Positions 17,011-25,788 of a DNA stretch of 64,000 nucleotides are shown here, one piece after another (the first letter of the stretch is position 1; every line of letters starts with the position of its first letter). Under the pieces are notes generated by a model, which saw only the letters and a program-made list of their open reading frames with translations, had not been told where the DNA came from and did no database searches. The stretch spans positions 7,118,001 to 7,182,000 of the forward strand of contig NZ_CP108882.1 in NCBI RefSeq assembly GCF_036347055.1. Direction: 5' to 3'. Source of the DNA: Streptomyces sp. NBC_00820 (GTDB taxonomy: Bacteria; Actinomycetota; Actinomycetes; Streptomycetales; Streptomycetaceae). Made by a program: the position numbers and the translations under genes.

Positions 17011-17826
17011 CTAGCGCTTTATGCCTACGCCCGCCAGCAGGCTGATCTGGGCGTCCGTGGGCTCCGTCCCGTCGGCCGGTTCGGCGGGCCGCCAGCGGTG
17101 GCAGCACACGATGCCGGGGTCGATCAGGTCGAGTCCGTCGAAGAAACGGCTGACGTCGTCGTGCGAACGGAACCGCACAGGAGAACCGGACTTGGTGTAG
17201 ACCTCCGCGACCTTGTTCCACGTGACGGGGTCGAAGTCCGGCGTGCAGTGGTTCATGGCGAGGGCGCTGCCCGCCGGGAGCGGGTCGAGCAGCCGGCGCA
17301 CGATGGCGTACGGGTCGTGCGGTTCGGTGATGAAGTGCATGAGCGCGTTGAGGGAGAGGGCGATGGGCTGGTCGAAGTCCAGCACCTCCGAGGCCTCCAC
17401 GGCGCTCATCAGCGCGTCGGGGTCCCTGACGTCGGCTTCGACGTAGGCCGTGCGCCCCTGCGTCGTGCTGCGCATGAGGCGTTCGGCGTACTTCAGGACG
17501 AGGGGGTCGTTGTCGGCGTACACGACGCGGGCGTCGACCGCGACGGACTGGGCGACCTGGTGCAGGTTGGGCTCGGTCGGGATGCCCGTGCCGATGTCGA
17601 GCCACTGGCGGATGCCGTGCTCCTGCGCCAGGACCCGGGTGGCCCGCTGCATGAACGCCCGGTTCTCGCGAGCGGTCACGTAGATGCCGGGGTGGGCGGC
17701 GGCGGCGACGAGGGCCGCCTCCTTGTCGATCTCGAAGTGGTCCTTGCCGCCGAGGAAGTAGTCGTACATCCGGGCCGAGTGTGCCTTGCTCGTGTCGAGA
17801 TCCCGGCCGACCTGCCTGGTGGTCAT
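17011..17826 (-). CDS. SAM-dependent methyltransferase, DUF574 (Methyltransf_19)
   Basis: A 271-residue member of the actinobacterial DUF574 family. Diagnostic are DTSKAHSARMYDYFLGGKDHFEIDKE at the N-terminus, ARENRAFMQRA, the SAM-binding WLDIGTGIPTEPNLHQVAQ and VVYADNDPLVL, and ALMHFITE. The substrates of the family are unknown; genes often neighbour DUF397/XRE regulators, as here. It begins at ATG 17826 close behind GGAG. No operon partner is downstream. Confidence 0.9.
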   Translation of the reverse strand: MTTRQVGRDLDTSKAHSARMYDYFLGGKDHFEIDKEAALVAAAAHPGIYVTARENRAFMQRATRVLAQEHGIRQWLDIGTGIPTEPNLHQVAQSVAVDARVVYADNDPLVLKYAERLMRSTTQGRTAYVEADVRDPDALMSAVEASEVLDFDQPIALSLNALMHFITEPHDPYAIVRRLLDPLPAGSALAMNHCTPDFDPVTWNKVAEVYTKSGSPVRFRSHDDVSRFFDGLDLIDPGIVCCHRWRPAEPADGTEPTDAQISLLAGVGIKR

Positions 17827-17907
17827 GTTCTCCCCTTCATGCGTGTGTCTGTCGGCCCGCAGGCCAGGAACGGGACTGGTGTCGTCGTCCCTTCTGTCCG
17901 CCGCCGG

Positions 17908-18171
17908 TCACCCGACGACCAAGTGATCGGCCAGGCCCTCTTCGACCCCGCGGACGAACGCGGCGATCTCCTCCGGCGCGTGGGTCCGCGCCGGCCCGGC
18001 CGGGCCGGTCGACTGCCGTACGGCCACGCGGCCGTCGGCGAGCGGTTCCGTCTCGGCGCACCGACCGCCGTTCGGTCCGCTCCAGGGGTGCTCCAGGGGT
18101 GCTCCCCGTCCCGTTCCCCGAGGTCGCGGGCCGGCGATCCCGTCGTGGACGCCCTCGTCGGTGAGTGTCAC
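17908..18171 (-). CDS. DUF397 domain protein
   Basis: An 87-residue protein with the DUF397 pattern: WSGPNGGRCAETEPLADGRVAVRQS, then APEEIAAFVRGVEEGL. GTG 18171 is preceded by AAGGAG with 5-nt spacing and overlaps the stop of the upstream XRE gene by 4 nt (GTGA), so the two are coupled. DUF397 proteins pair with DUF5753 regulators and in WhiJ/BldB-type systems act as their antagonists. The central Ser of RQS replaces the more usual DS. Confidence 0.87.
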   Translation of the reverse strand: MTLTDEGVHDGIAGPRPRGTGRGAPLEHPWSGPNGGRCAETEPLADGRVAVRQSTGPAGPARTHAPEEIAAFVRGVEEGLADHLVVG

Positions 18172-19034
18172 GAATACTCCTTGCGCATTCTGTTCAGGAG
18201 CGCCCTGCTGTCCTCCGACGACGTCAGCAGCGCCATACGGGTATGCGCCTCGAGATGGGCGACGACATCCGCGCGCTCGTCCAGATAGACGGAGGCGGAA
18301 AGAAGTTCGCTGTAGACGATGTCGGGCAGTTCGGGTTCCTCGAACCGGAAATACGTGAATGGGGCACACGCTCCGACATGCGCACCCGCGGCGAAGGACA
18401 CGATGTCGAGGCTGACGTGCGCGAGCTCGGACACGTCCAGAAGCCGCTCGATCTGCTTCCGCATCACGTCCGGGCCGCCTACCACCCGGTGCAGGACGGC
18501 TTCCTCCATGACCACCCACAACGTGGGGGCTTCCTCCCGCTCCAGCAGGCTCTGGCGGCGCAGCCGCAGCTCCACGCGGCGCGCGAGCTCCTCCTCGCTC
18601 CCGTTCGGCATCCCGCCGCGCAGGACGGCGCGGGCGTAGTCGGGGGTCTGCAGAAGGCCGGTCACGTACTGGGGTTCATAGGTGCGCAGGCTCTTGGCGC
18701 TGGTCTCCAGGCTGACGTAGGCGGTGAACCAGCTGGGGACGACGTCGCGGTAGGAGTGCCACCAGCCGGGCTCGTTGGCCTGCTCGGCCAGGACTACGAA
18801 CTCGTCGATCAGCTGGCGGTCCGCCCCGTAGGTCTCCAGGAGCTTCTCCACGTAGAGAGGCTTCAGCGCGACCTCGGCCTTCTCCAGCCGGCGGATCGTC
18901 AGGGTCTTCACCCGCAGGGCTTTTGCCGCGTCCTCCAGCGAGGCGCCGGCGTCCAGCCGCATGTCCTGCAGCCGACGGCCGAGGATGATGCGCAGGACTG
19001 TCGGTGCGCTGGCGCTGGGACGGGCTTCGCTCAC
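18168..19034 (-). CDS. XRE-family HTH regulator with DUF5753 domain
   Basis: A 288-residue regulator. The N-terminal Cro/C1-type HTH (LGRRLQDMRLDAGASLEDAAKALRVKTLTIRRLEKAE) is followed by the C-terminal DUF5753 domain (GLLQTPDYARAVLRG, LWVVMEEAVLHRVVGGPDVM). GTG 19034 is chosen because AGGAGG lies exactly 6 nt upstream; TTG 19040 would abut the ribosome site. It is translationally coupled to the DUF397 gene. Such pairs, of which Streptomyces carries dozens, tune development or antibiotic production; the target here is unknown. Confidence 0.9.
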   Translation of the reverse strand: MSEARPSASAPTVLRIILGRRLQDMRLDAGASLEDAAKALRVKTLTIRRLEKAEVALKPLYVEKLLETYGADRQLIDEFVVLAEQANEPGWWHSYRDVVPSWFTAYVSLETSAKSLRTYEPQYVTGLLQTPDYARAVLRGGMPNGSEEELARRVELRLRRQSLLEREEAPTLWVVMEEAVLHRVVGGPDVMRKQIERLLDVSELAHVSLDIVSFAAGAHVGACAPFTYFRFEEPELPDIVYSELLSASVYLDERADVVAHLEAHTRMALLTSSEDSRALLNRMRKEYS

Positions 19035-19290
19035 GCCCAACCTCCTGAGGAGCTGTCAACGGCGCCATTCTTACAGCGACTTGATGTTGACGCCAGGGCG
19101 ATACCGCGCTGGTGAAATTATCAGGGAGTCGGTCCCGGCGCGAGCGGGATCAGCCCGCCGTAGACGTGACATGCGAGCGGTCAAGTCGCATTTCTGACAC
19201 GGCAACCGGCCTTGAATGGACCTTGCCCCGGACTCGGAAGCACTTCGAACGCCGCATGGAGTACGCGGCGGTCTGGTGAGAATGAAGCCC

Positions 19291-19737
19291 ATGGACCATC
19301 TGCTGCACCTCGACCGCACGCTCGACGAGCTGGACCCACCCCGCTGGACGCCTCCCGCCGCCGACGCGACCCGTTTGGTGCGTACGGTGCATGAGCTGCG
19401 CTGTGTGCCGTTGGGTGAACTCGCTCCCGCGGATCTGCGCACCCTCATCTCACAGCAGGTGGGGCTCCCTTACGTCCTTCCACGCGCCGTGCGCTTGCTG
19501 ATCGAGGAGCCGCTGCTCGACGCCTACTTCTACGACGGCGACCTGTTGCTCACCGTTGTTCATGCCCCCGCCTCGGCCTGGGCTCTGCTGGCGGAGCTCG
19601 GCGCGCGGTTGCGGACCGTCATCTTGACGTTGCCGGAGACGGCGGTCGCCGGCCTGCCGCGCGGTGCCGCAGAGGAACTCGCTCGCTTCGTCGGGGAACT
19701 TGGCCGCTTCGCCGGGGAGCCCGCACCGCGTCTCTGA
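19291..19737 (+). CDS. CdiI-like contact-dependent inhibition immunity protein
   Basis: A 148-residue protein starting MDHLLHLDRTLDELD, with VRTVHELRCVPLGELAPADLRTLISQQVGLPYVLPRAV and DGDLLLTVVH segments. This pattern resembles actinobacterial proteins annotated as CDI system immunity proteins. ATG 19291 has GGTGAG 10 nt upstream; 19282 and 19216 are alternative in-frame starts. No toxin gene is adjacent. It is the first of several immunity-type genes in 19-29 kb. Family assignment is from remembered pattern only. Confidence 0.6.
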   Translation: MDHLLHLDRTLDELDPPRWTPPAADATRLVRTVHELRCVPLGELAPADLRTLISQQVGLPYVLPRAVRLLIEEPLLDAYFYDGDLLLTVVHAPASAWALLAELGARLRTVILTLPETAVAGLPRGAAEELARFVGELGRFAGEPAPRL

Positions 19738-19861
19738 CACTGTGACCCGCCCCTCACCGCGTTCAGTACCAACGTCACCCCGTAAGCCTCCGCGGAACAT
19801 AAAATGAGACGAAGGGGCTGCCAGCCTCTGGCGGTCCTCTTCGCGCGTGAGCGGAGTAACT

Positions 19862-20200
19862 GTGAACGCAGGAACTTTCATGATTCTGGCTGTTTTATCG
19901 CCGATCATCGTGCCGCTGTGGACCATTGCAGCCGGCCTGTTCTGCACGCGAATTGGCCACAAGGCGGAGTCGGCGCGTCTCGGCTGGCTCTTCTTCATCG
20001 TTTTGTGCCCGCTCCCCATCGGGGCGATGTTCGCCCTTGTCGGCCTGACCATTCCCGTGGTTGTCGCAGCAGTCGTAGTGGGCCTGATCATCATCCTGAT
20101 GTTCCTTGACTGGTACGGCGACCGCCACTCCGACTTGGGCTCCACTCGCGACCGGATCACCGAGTGGCAGCGGATTCCACACTCGTGTCTCTCGCGGTGA
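19862..20200 (+). CDS. Small predicted membrane protein
   Basis: A 112-residue protein with three predicted hydrophobic segments at about residues 5-28, 42-58 and 60-82, and a polar C-terminal tail (DWYGDRHSDLGS). GTG 19862 has GGAG 5 nt upstream; GTG 19847 is an alternative. I do not recognise the family. The context of immunity-like genes allows, but does not show, a role in envelope-toxin protection. Confidence 0.5.
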   Translation: MNAGTFMILAVLSPIIVPLWTIAAGLFCTRIGHKAESARLGWLFFIVLCPLPIGAMFALVGLTIPVVVAAVVVGLIIILMFLDWYGDRHSDLGSTRDRITEWQRIPHSCLSR

Positions 20201-20407
20201 CTTACCCGATCCGTCGGTTCGTGAGCGAGCTTCTTCAGAGTGGCCACTGGTCGAGTGACGGCTGAGCCGATGTACGCCAGTTGTCACATGGGCAGGCTCG
20301 CTGTCGCCGAGGCTGCATGCGTTGGACTTGACCAGCTGAACACCGATGCCACCGAAGCCGGTTGAGGCAGCCAGGGGTTGTCAGTGGCCGGTGGCAGGAT
20401 CGCCGGC

Positions 20408-21473
20408 ATGGTTTTCGTACGTACTGCTCCGCCGCGGCCCGTGGACGTGGCCGCGGCCTGAACTGGCTCCGCTGGCGCGTCCTGCGATCCGGCTGCATCC
20501 GCGTCCCGGGTCGCCTTCGGCAGAGGAGAGCTCGGTCGGGGGGCCGTTGCTGCGGCCGGCGGAGGAGCCGTGGCCGCACTGCGAAAGCGCGCACGTGGAC
20601 AGCGGATTCCGCGAGTCGCCGGCAGAAGTGCGGCTGACCAGACGTAGGGCTGCCCGGCAGCACCGTGATCCCCATGGTCCCGCGTTCACGCCGGAGGAGG
20701 AGGCGATCAAGGAACGGAACGCCGCGATGCTCGCGGAGCGACTCGACGCAGGCCCTCCGTGGCCCGCGGAGTGCCCGGTCCCCATGCTGCCCGTGGTCCA
20801 GCTGTATCTGCGCGACATACCCCTGTTGCGGCCGCCCGGCCAGGCCGATCTGCTCCAGGTCCTCTGGTGCCCCTACGACCACGATCCGGATCACAAGCCG
20901 TCGACCGCACTGTTCTGGCGGTCCGCCGCGGAGGTCGGCGACGTCCTCGCCGCACCGCCGGAACCGTATGAGGTGAACTGGCAGGGGTATCTGCCGGAGC
21001 CGTGCGTGCTGGCACCGGAAGCGATCACCGAGTACCCCGACAGTCTTGATCTGAGCCCGGAGATGCGGCTGATGGCGGAGGACCTGAGTAGATGGCAGGC
21101 AGCCGGCGTCGGCGTGGACAGCGCCTACGGGGACTGTCCGCGGGACTTCTACGACTGTGAGCTGGCTGACGCTCCCGGCTGGAAGGTCGGCGGCTGGCCT
21201 CCGTGGGGCCGCACCGACCCGTATCGCCGATTCTGCACTGTCTGCGACGCTCAGATGGTCCCGCTGCTGACCATCGCTTCCTTCGAGTGGGACGGTGGTG
21301 AGGGAAGCAGCTGGGCGCCGTGCGAAGACCAGGCCGCCGCCTGCGCCGACAGTCATTACGCCGGCCAGGACCCTGCGCAGCCGACCAAGGTAGAAGTAGG
21401 CAGCACCGACAACATGCAGCTCTACGTCTGCCCGACCTCTCCCGAGCATCCGCACACCGACCTGATCCAATGA
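20408..21473 (+). pseudogene. YwqG/DUF1963-like protein, probable frameshift near 20450
   Basis: From about 20460 to 21473 one frame encodes a YwqG-like protein (LLQVLWCPYDHD, TALFWRSAAEVGD, KVGGWPPWG, NMQLYVCPTSPEHPH). Its upstream continuation in that frame is not protein-like. A different frame starting at ATG 20408 gives MVFVRTAPPRPVDVAAA before a TGA, which looks like the missing N-terminus. Joining them needs a 1-nt insertion or 2-nt deletion near 20440-20460. The unshifted frame from 20346 would give 375 residues. Related proteins occur as predicted immunity proteins. It could be a sequencing error. Confidence 0.6.
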
Positions 21474-21489
21474 GCTGTCGGGCCTGTCA

Positions 21490-21536
21490 CACACCCTCCG
21501 CGGTCGGTGGCGGAAGTGCCACCGCGTCAGGGTGTG
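21490..21536 (+). terminator. Hairpin terminator after YwqG-like gene
   Basis: Arms CACACCCT (21490-21497) and AGGGTGTG (21529-21536) enclose an inner GGTGG/CCACC stem, starting 17 nt after the stop codon. Confidence 0.6.
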
Positions 21537-21940
21537 CGACAAGCCGCTCGCCTCACTGATGCCAGCCGGACTGCTTCGAAAAGTCCCCCATCACCACGTC
21601 AGCCGGCTATGCGGGCGACAACTACCGAGCCTCGGCACAACGGCGGCGGGACCCGCTACGCGCGAGGCTCCTGTGTAGTTGGGGGAGGTGTCCGAAGTCT
21701 CAACCCGTCGGAACGGGGGCCAGGAACACTTGCTGCGGGCGGGCGTGCGGATCGAAGCCCAGGTAGGTGCCCAGTCGTGGCAGGATGGGCTCATGCTGAT
21801 CCGAAAGGGCGATGCCGCGTAGGCGTCCCAAGGCCGTCCGCGCAGAGCGGTTCCGGCCACGATGGCAGTGTCCGGTCCTAAAGGTTCACGGTGTCTCCGC
21901 GCGGACTCGTGCAGCGATCCGCCGGGTCGAAGACCAAGAG

Positions 21941-22222
21941 ATGTGGACCAACGCGGCCGCTGACGCACTCTCTCGTATCGAGTGGGCTTTCGCGCAGCCC
22001 GGCCGGTACCTGGATGCCTCCGCGTTCTGCTCGCCCGGGACAAACGATGCCCGTGATGCCCTGGAGTGGGCGATGCGGCACCTTCCTCCGGGAGCCAAAC
22101 GGGACCTAGGCCGACTGATCACGCGCATCGATGAGGAATTCGAGCGCCGTACTTTGCCTGAACCCAACTACATCGAGTTGGCGACGTTCGGCTGGTGGTG
22201 GACCAGAATGCGTGAACGCTGA
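21941..22222 (+). CDS. Conserved-looking hypothetical protein
   Basis: A 93-residue soluble protein (MWTNAAADALSRIEWAFAQPGRYLDASAFCSPG, then DALEWAMRHLPPGAKRDLGRLITRIDEEFERRTLPEP). It resembles small Streptomyces hypotheticals of unknown function with the RxEWAFxQPG pattern. The frame is open upstream to 21812, but that part is arginine-rich and less protein-like. The start is uncertain because no good ribosome site is present. The preceding 21540-21940 stretch shows nothing I can assign. Confidence 0.5.
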   Translation: MWTNAAADALSRIEWAFAQPGRYLDASAFCSPGTNDARDALEWAMRHLPPGAKRDLGRLITRIDEEFERRTLPEPNYIELATFGWWWTRMRER

Positions 22223-22345
22223 CGGACCTGGAGCTCGCCTGCCTCCCCTCCAAACAAACGACATCGTCACTCTCCGCGACCGCTCCCCAAGAGCTGTGCC
22301 AGAACCCACGACTCGGATCAGGCACACGTTCCGTGAGGACGCCGG

Positions 22346-22747
22346 TCACGGAGACGAGAGTTCGGAGTCGTCCCACTTCCATCCGCTTTCGGGAAACTGC
22401 TGGAGCAGGGCAGACAGCGACACCGCCTGGTGGATGGCGGAGGACCAGTCCTGAGCGGACACGTCGAGCAGTACCAGGGGCGGAAGTTCCTGCCGGAAGT
22501 CGTAGGTGAGGATTTCGCGGCTTCCGTCCCCGCCGATGGCCAGGCTCCCGGGGAAGCGTTGCTGGAATTCTCCGGCCTCATTGACATCGACAAGCTCGGC
22601 AACGTCGTTGATCATCAGGAAGTCGTCTGCAGGGGGAACGAACCGGCTCATGCTCCCCTGCGTGGCAAGGAACCGGCGGTAGTCCTCCGGGAACCGGACT
22701 CCGAAGTGGCGCTCGGCCTGTGTGATCGCATCGTCTTTCGAGCTCAT
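22346..22747 (-). CDS. SMI1/KNR4 (SUKH) family protein
   Basis: A 133-residue SUKH-type protein: ITQAERHFGVRFPEDYRRFLATQGSM at the N-terminus, a DDFLMINDVAELVDVNEAGEF strand-helix region, LAIGGDGSREILTYDF, and PPLVLLDVSAQDWSSAIHQAVSLSALL. This is a full-length small family member and a typical immunity-protein architecture. No toxin partner lies next to it. Its ATG touches the stop of a transposase remnant on the same strand, so read-through from the remnant is possible. Confidence 0.85.
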   Translation of the reverse strand: MSSKDDAITQAERHFGVRFPEDYRRFLATQGSMSRFVPPADDFLMINDVAELVDVNEAGEFQQRFPGSLAIGGDGSREILTYDFRQELPPLVLLDVSAQDWSSAIHQAVSLSALLQQFPESGWKWDDSELSSP

Positions 22748-23046
22748 GAGGCCGTTCTATCAATCGCGTTCGCCAGGCCGGCGGGGCTCGTCTGGTGGGC
22801 GTCGAGGCTGGTCACGGCGTAGACGGTCGTACGAGTCTCCCGCTGGCCGGCGGATCGTCGGCGGCGGTGCATGCGCAGGGTGAGGCGGGCGTGGGTGACG
22901 GCCGTCAGCCGGTACCACCGCCCGCGCCGTGATCGCGGATCCGGAACCGCCCTGAGGTGAACGCGCAGGTCAGCGACCCGGCCCTCGTCCAGCGGACCCC
23001 GGTTCTCCAGCACGGCAGGGACAGGGAAAGCTGCAACAGCACGCAA
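22744..23046 (-). pseudogene. ISAs1-type transposase remnant
   Basis: An open 100-codon frame fuses two separated transposase segments. VADLRVHLRAVPDPRSRRGRWYRL resembles the N-terminus of ISAs1-type DDE transposases, and RETRTTVYAVTSLDAHQTSPAGLAN resembles a region about 250 residues further on. The catalytic core between them is deleted, so this is a dead fragment. It marks past transposition next to the immunity-type gene. Family identification rests on these short motifs. Confidence 0.6.
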
Positions 23047-23089
23047 GGGACACTCTCATGATCACCGGAGTCACCAGGGCGCCCGCAGC

Positions 23090-24460
23090 ATGACCGGCAC
23101 CACGGAGGCCCTTGGCGGGGCAGCTGTAGTCGACGATGCAGCACGAAGTGTCACGTGCCCGTTCTACGTCTACGCCGTGCTCGCCAACACGCTGTTCCAG
23201 CGCGGCGTATTCGTCCTCTTCCTTTATCAGCGAGGCTTCTCCGTCGGGTAAGTGGCCCTACTGCAGACACTGCTCTACCTGGTCAGCGGACTTGCGGAGT
23301 TGCCGACGGGAGTCATCGCCGACCGAATCGGCAGGCGTGCCAGCATCGTGATCGGCCAGGTGCTGATAGCTGGATGTCTGCTCGGTCAGGTGGCGTTCTC
23401 CAACTACTGGGTGTTCCTGACGCTGTTCATCGGGCAGGGCGTGGGCATGGCATGTGTGTCCGGTTCGGACACCGCCCTGCTGTACGACCTGCTCGTGCGT
23501 CGTGGTGCAACGGCCGGCTACGTCAAGATCAAGTCCCGGTTCACCATGCTCGGGACGGTCACCTCGGGAGCCGCCATCGTCCTCGGCGGCCAACTGCAGC
23601 GGATTTCCTGGGGAGTCGTCTACGTCGGCTCGGCGGCGTGCCTCGTCCTGGCCGTGGTGGTGCTGATGTCACGGGTGCCCGAGATCCGCGGCGCGGACGC
23701 GGTGGACGAGCAGGGCGGAGCCGAGGAGGAGCACAGCGGCGCCACAGCATGGCGGGCGATGCTTCGGGTCGCCACGCCGGCGCTCGTGACGCTTGTCGTG
23801 GTGTCCGGGTTGATGCATGCGGCTTTGACGCCGTACATCATTTTTACGCAGAAGACCCTCTCCGATCAGGGAGCGGGCACCGCATTGGTCAGCGTGGTCA
23901 TATCGGCGGGATTCTTCGCCGGCGGGCTCACTCCGCTGCTGTCGGACCGCGCGGACCGGCGCATCGGGTATCGGGTCATCGTCCCGGTGTCTCTCCTGAC
24001 GCTCGCCGCGGCACTCGCCCTGAGCGGCCTCGGCCTTGTCTGGTTCACCATCGCCGCGTTCCTGGCCCTGGTTGGGATTCCCGAGATCACCGCCGTGATC
24101 GTGGACAACGTGTTCAACGAGGCAGTGCCGTCCCGCCATCGGGCGAGCCTGCTGTCGGTGATCGCATTCGTGGAGTCGGCGCTCATCGGCATCGGCTATC
24201 TCGTCCTCGGCGCGCTCATGGACAGGCTGGGCTCCAGTGTGGGCATGGCCACCTACGCCGCGGTCCCCCTGCTGGCATGTCTCCTGTGGCTCCCGGTGCT
24301 CTTCCGAGGGGCACGGGTGGCCACCGAGATCGAGAAGCCCGCACCTGCACTGGTCCCCATCCCCCCCACGAGCCGTCAACCAGCCACCCAGTCACGGAAC
24401 TTGAAACCGCCCTACTCGCTTCCGGAGGAGGGGGAGCTTGGCCCGTTGCGATCGGGGTGA
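23090..24460 (+). pseudogene. MFS transporter with in-frame TAA at codon 54
   Basis: One reading frame of 457 codons encodes a 12-helix MFS protein, but codon 54 (23249-23251) is TAA. Before it, FYVYAVLANTLFQRGVFVLFLYQRGFSVG is helix 1; immediately after it GTG begins VALLQTLLYLVSGLAELPTGVIADRIGRR, helix 2 and the conserved loop 2-3 motif. The stop therefore lies inside a normal MFS fold, probably a CAA/CAG to TAA change. TAA-GTG adjacency could allow reinitiation, giving a 402-residue protein lacking helix 1. The 3' end overlaps the convergent MFS gene by 49 bp. Confidence 0.75.
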
Positions 24461-25686
24461 CGGGGCCGGCAGTCGCTGAGCCGCGTTCCTCGATCCTTCT
24501 CGGTGGCGACGGCTGAGGCGGAGAGGAGCGTGGCGGCGGCGAGGCTGCCCCAGAGGGCGGCCGGGCCGTGGGGTGCGAGCGTGGTGATGACGGCCGGGGA
24601 GACGGCGAGGCCGAAGCCCGTGGAGAGCTGGAAGCGAGCGAGGGCGCGTCCCAGGACATGGGCCGGGGCGAGTGCGGCGACGAGCGCGGTGGCGCTGCCG
24701 GCGTAGATGATCTCGCCGATCGTGCAGACCACGGACACCGCGGCGATGGCCGGGGTGGCCCAGCCGTGTCCCAGTGAGGTGGCCGCGAGGAAGCCGAGGT
24801 AGGACGCGGCCAGCACCACGCCGGAGAGGGCGAGCACGGTCCGCCGGGAGAAGCGGGACATGAGGACGGTGACCGGCACCTGCAGGGTGACGACCAGCAC
24901 CGTGTTGGCCACGAAGACGGCTGCCGGCCACACCGGGGACGCGTGGAGCCGCGTCACCAGGACCAGAGGGAGGGCGATCTCGGGGACGTTGAGGCAGAAG
25001 ACGTAGATCACGTTGGCGGCGAGCAGCGCGAGCATCCGGGGTGCGGGTTCGTCGTCCCGCTCCTCGGCCGGGTCGGCCTTCGACGGATGTGCGTGCACGT
25101 GGACCGACCATGCCAAGGCGGCTGCGGCAAGGTAGGCGAGCGCGGTGACAGCCGCCAGCGCCCGCAGTGCGGTGGTGCCACCCGCCAGGCATGCGGTGGC
25201 GAGGAGTGCTCCGACGCCCAGGGCGGCGTTGCGCAGGGCGCGGGCCCCCGCGAGGGCGGTGTCGCGTTCTCGGCCGTGGGCGACCGTGGCCACGAGCGCG
25301 GCGTGGGCGGCCGGCCAAGCCTGGTTGCCGATGCCGAGGAAGAGTGCCGCCGCCGCGAAGAGCCAGACGTGCCCCGCCGGGGTGGCCAGCAGCAGCGCCA
25401 CGCCCAGCACCCGCACCAGCATCGACGCCGCCACGACCGTGCTGCGTGCGCCGCGGTCCAGCCATCGGCCCACCGCGGGCATGCACCCCAGCCCCGCGAC
25501 GATGCCGACCGTCATGGCGGTGCCGGTGACCGGAGCGGACAGCCTCAGTACCGTCACGCCGTAGAGCAGCAGAAAGGGCCGCAGCAGGCCGGTGCCCAGC
25601 GCGTCCACGGCCAGGGCGACGGCGTAGCGGGAGCCTCCTGAGGCGCGGACGAGGGCGCGGGGCCGGATTCCGGTGATGGTTGTCAT
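24412..25686 (-). CDS. MFS transporter
   Basis: A 424-residue, 12-helix major facilitator starting MTTITGIRPRALVRASGG. Visible features are GRWLDRGARSTVVAASMLVR (loop 2-3) and a long central loop after helix 6 (HPSKADPAEERDDEPAP). It is probably an efflux pump of unknown substrate. It is divergent from an ArsR/DUF5937 regulator with a clear palindrome between them, so regulated export is likely. A start at 25902 would overlap the regulator and is rejected. The C-terminal tail overlaps the neighbouring MFS pseudogene. Confidence 0.83.
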   Translation of the reverse strand: MTTITGIRPRALVRASGGSRYAVALAVDALGTGLLRPFLLLYGVTVLRLSAPVTGTAMTVGIVAGLGCMPAVGRWLDRGARSTVVAASMLVRVLGVALLLATPAGHVWLFAAAALFLGIGNQAWPAAHAALVATVAHGRERDTALAGARALRNAALGVGALLATACLAGGTTALRALAAVTALAYLAAAALAWSVHVHAHPSKADPAEERDDEPAPRMLALLAANVIYVFCLNVPEIALPLVLVTRLHASPVWPAAVFVANTVLVVTLQVPVTVLMSRFSRRTVLALSGVVLAASYLGFLAATSLGHGWATPAIAAVSVVCTIGEIIYAGSATALVAALAPAHVLGRALARFQLSTGFGLAVSPAVITTLAPHGPAALWGSLAAATLLSASAVATEKDRGTRLSDCRPRHPDRNGPSSPSSGSE

Positions 25687-25729
25687 GGCGTCAGACGGTG
25701 CGTTCGGCCGCTGGGGCAGGGCACGTCGG

Positions 25730-25746
25730 TTGACGCATATCGTCAA
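25730..25746. promoter_or_regulatory. Palindromic operator between MFS and ArsR-type gene
   Basis: Perfect inverted repeat TTGACG-CATAT-CGTCAA, 43 bp before the regulator start and 44 bp before the MFS start. It is the best candidate site for the ArsR-type repressor. Confidence 0.7.
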
Positions 25747-25788
25747 TCGACGCTGTCGCCATGTTGTTCGGGCAGTGATGATGGGGGG

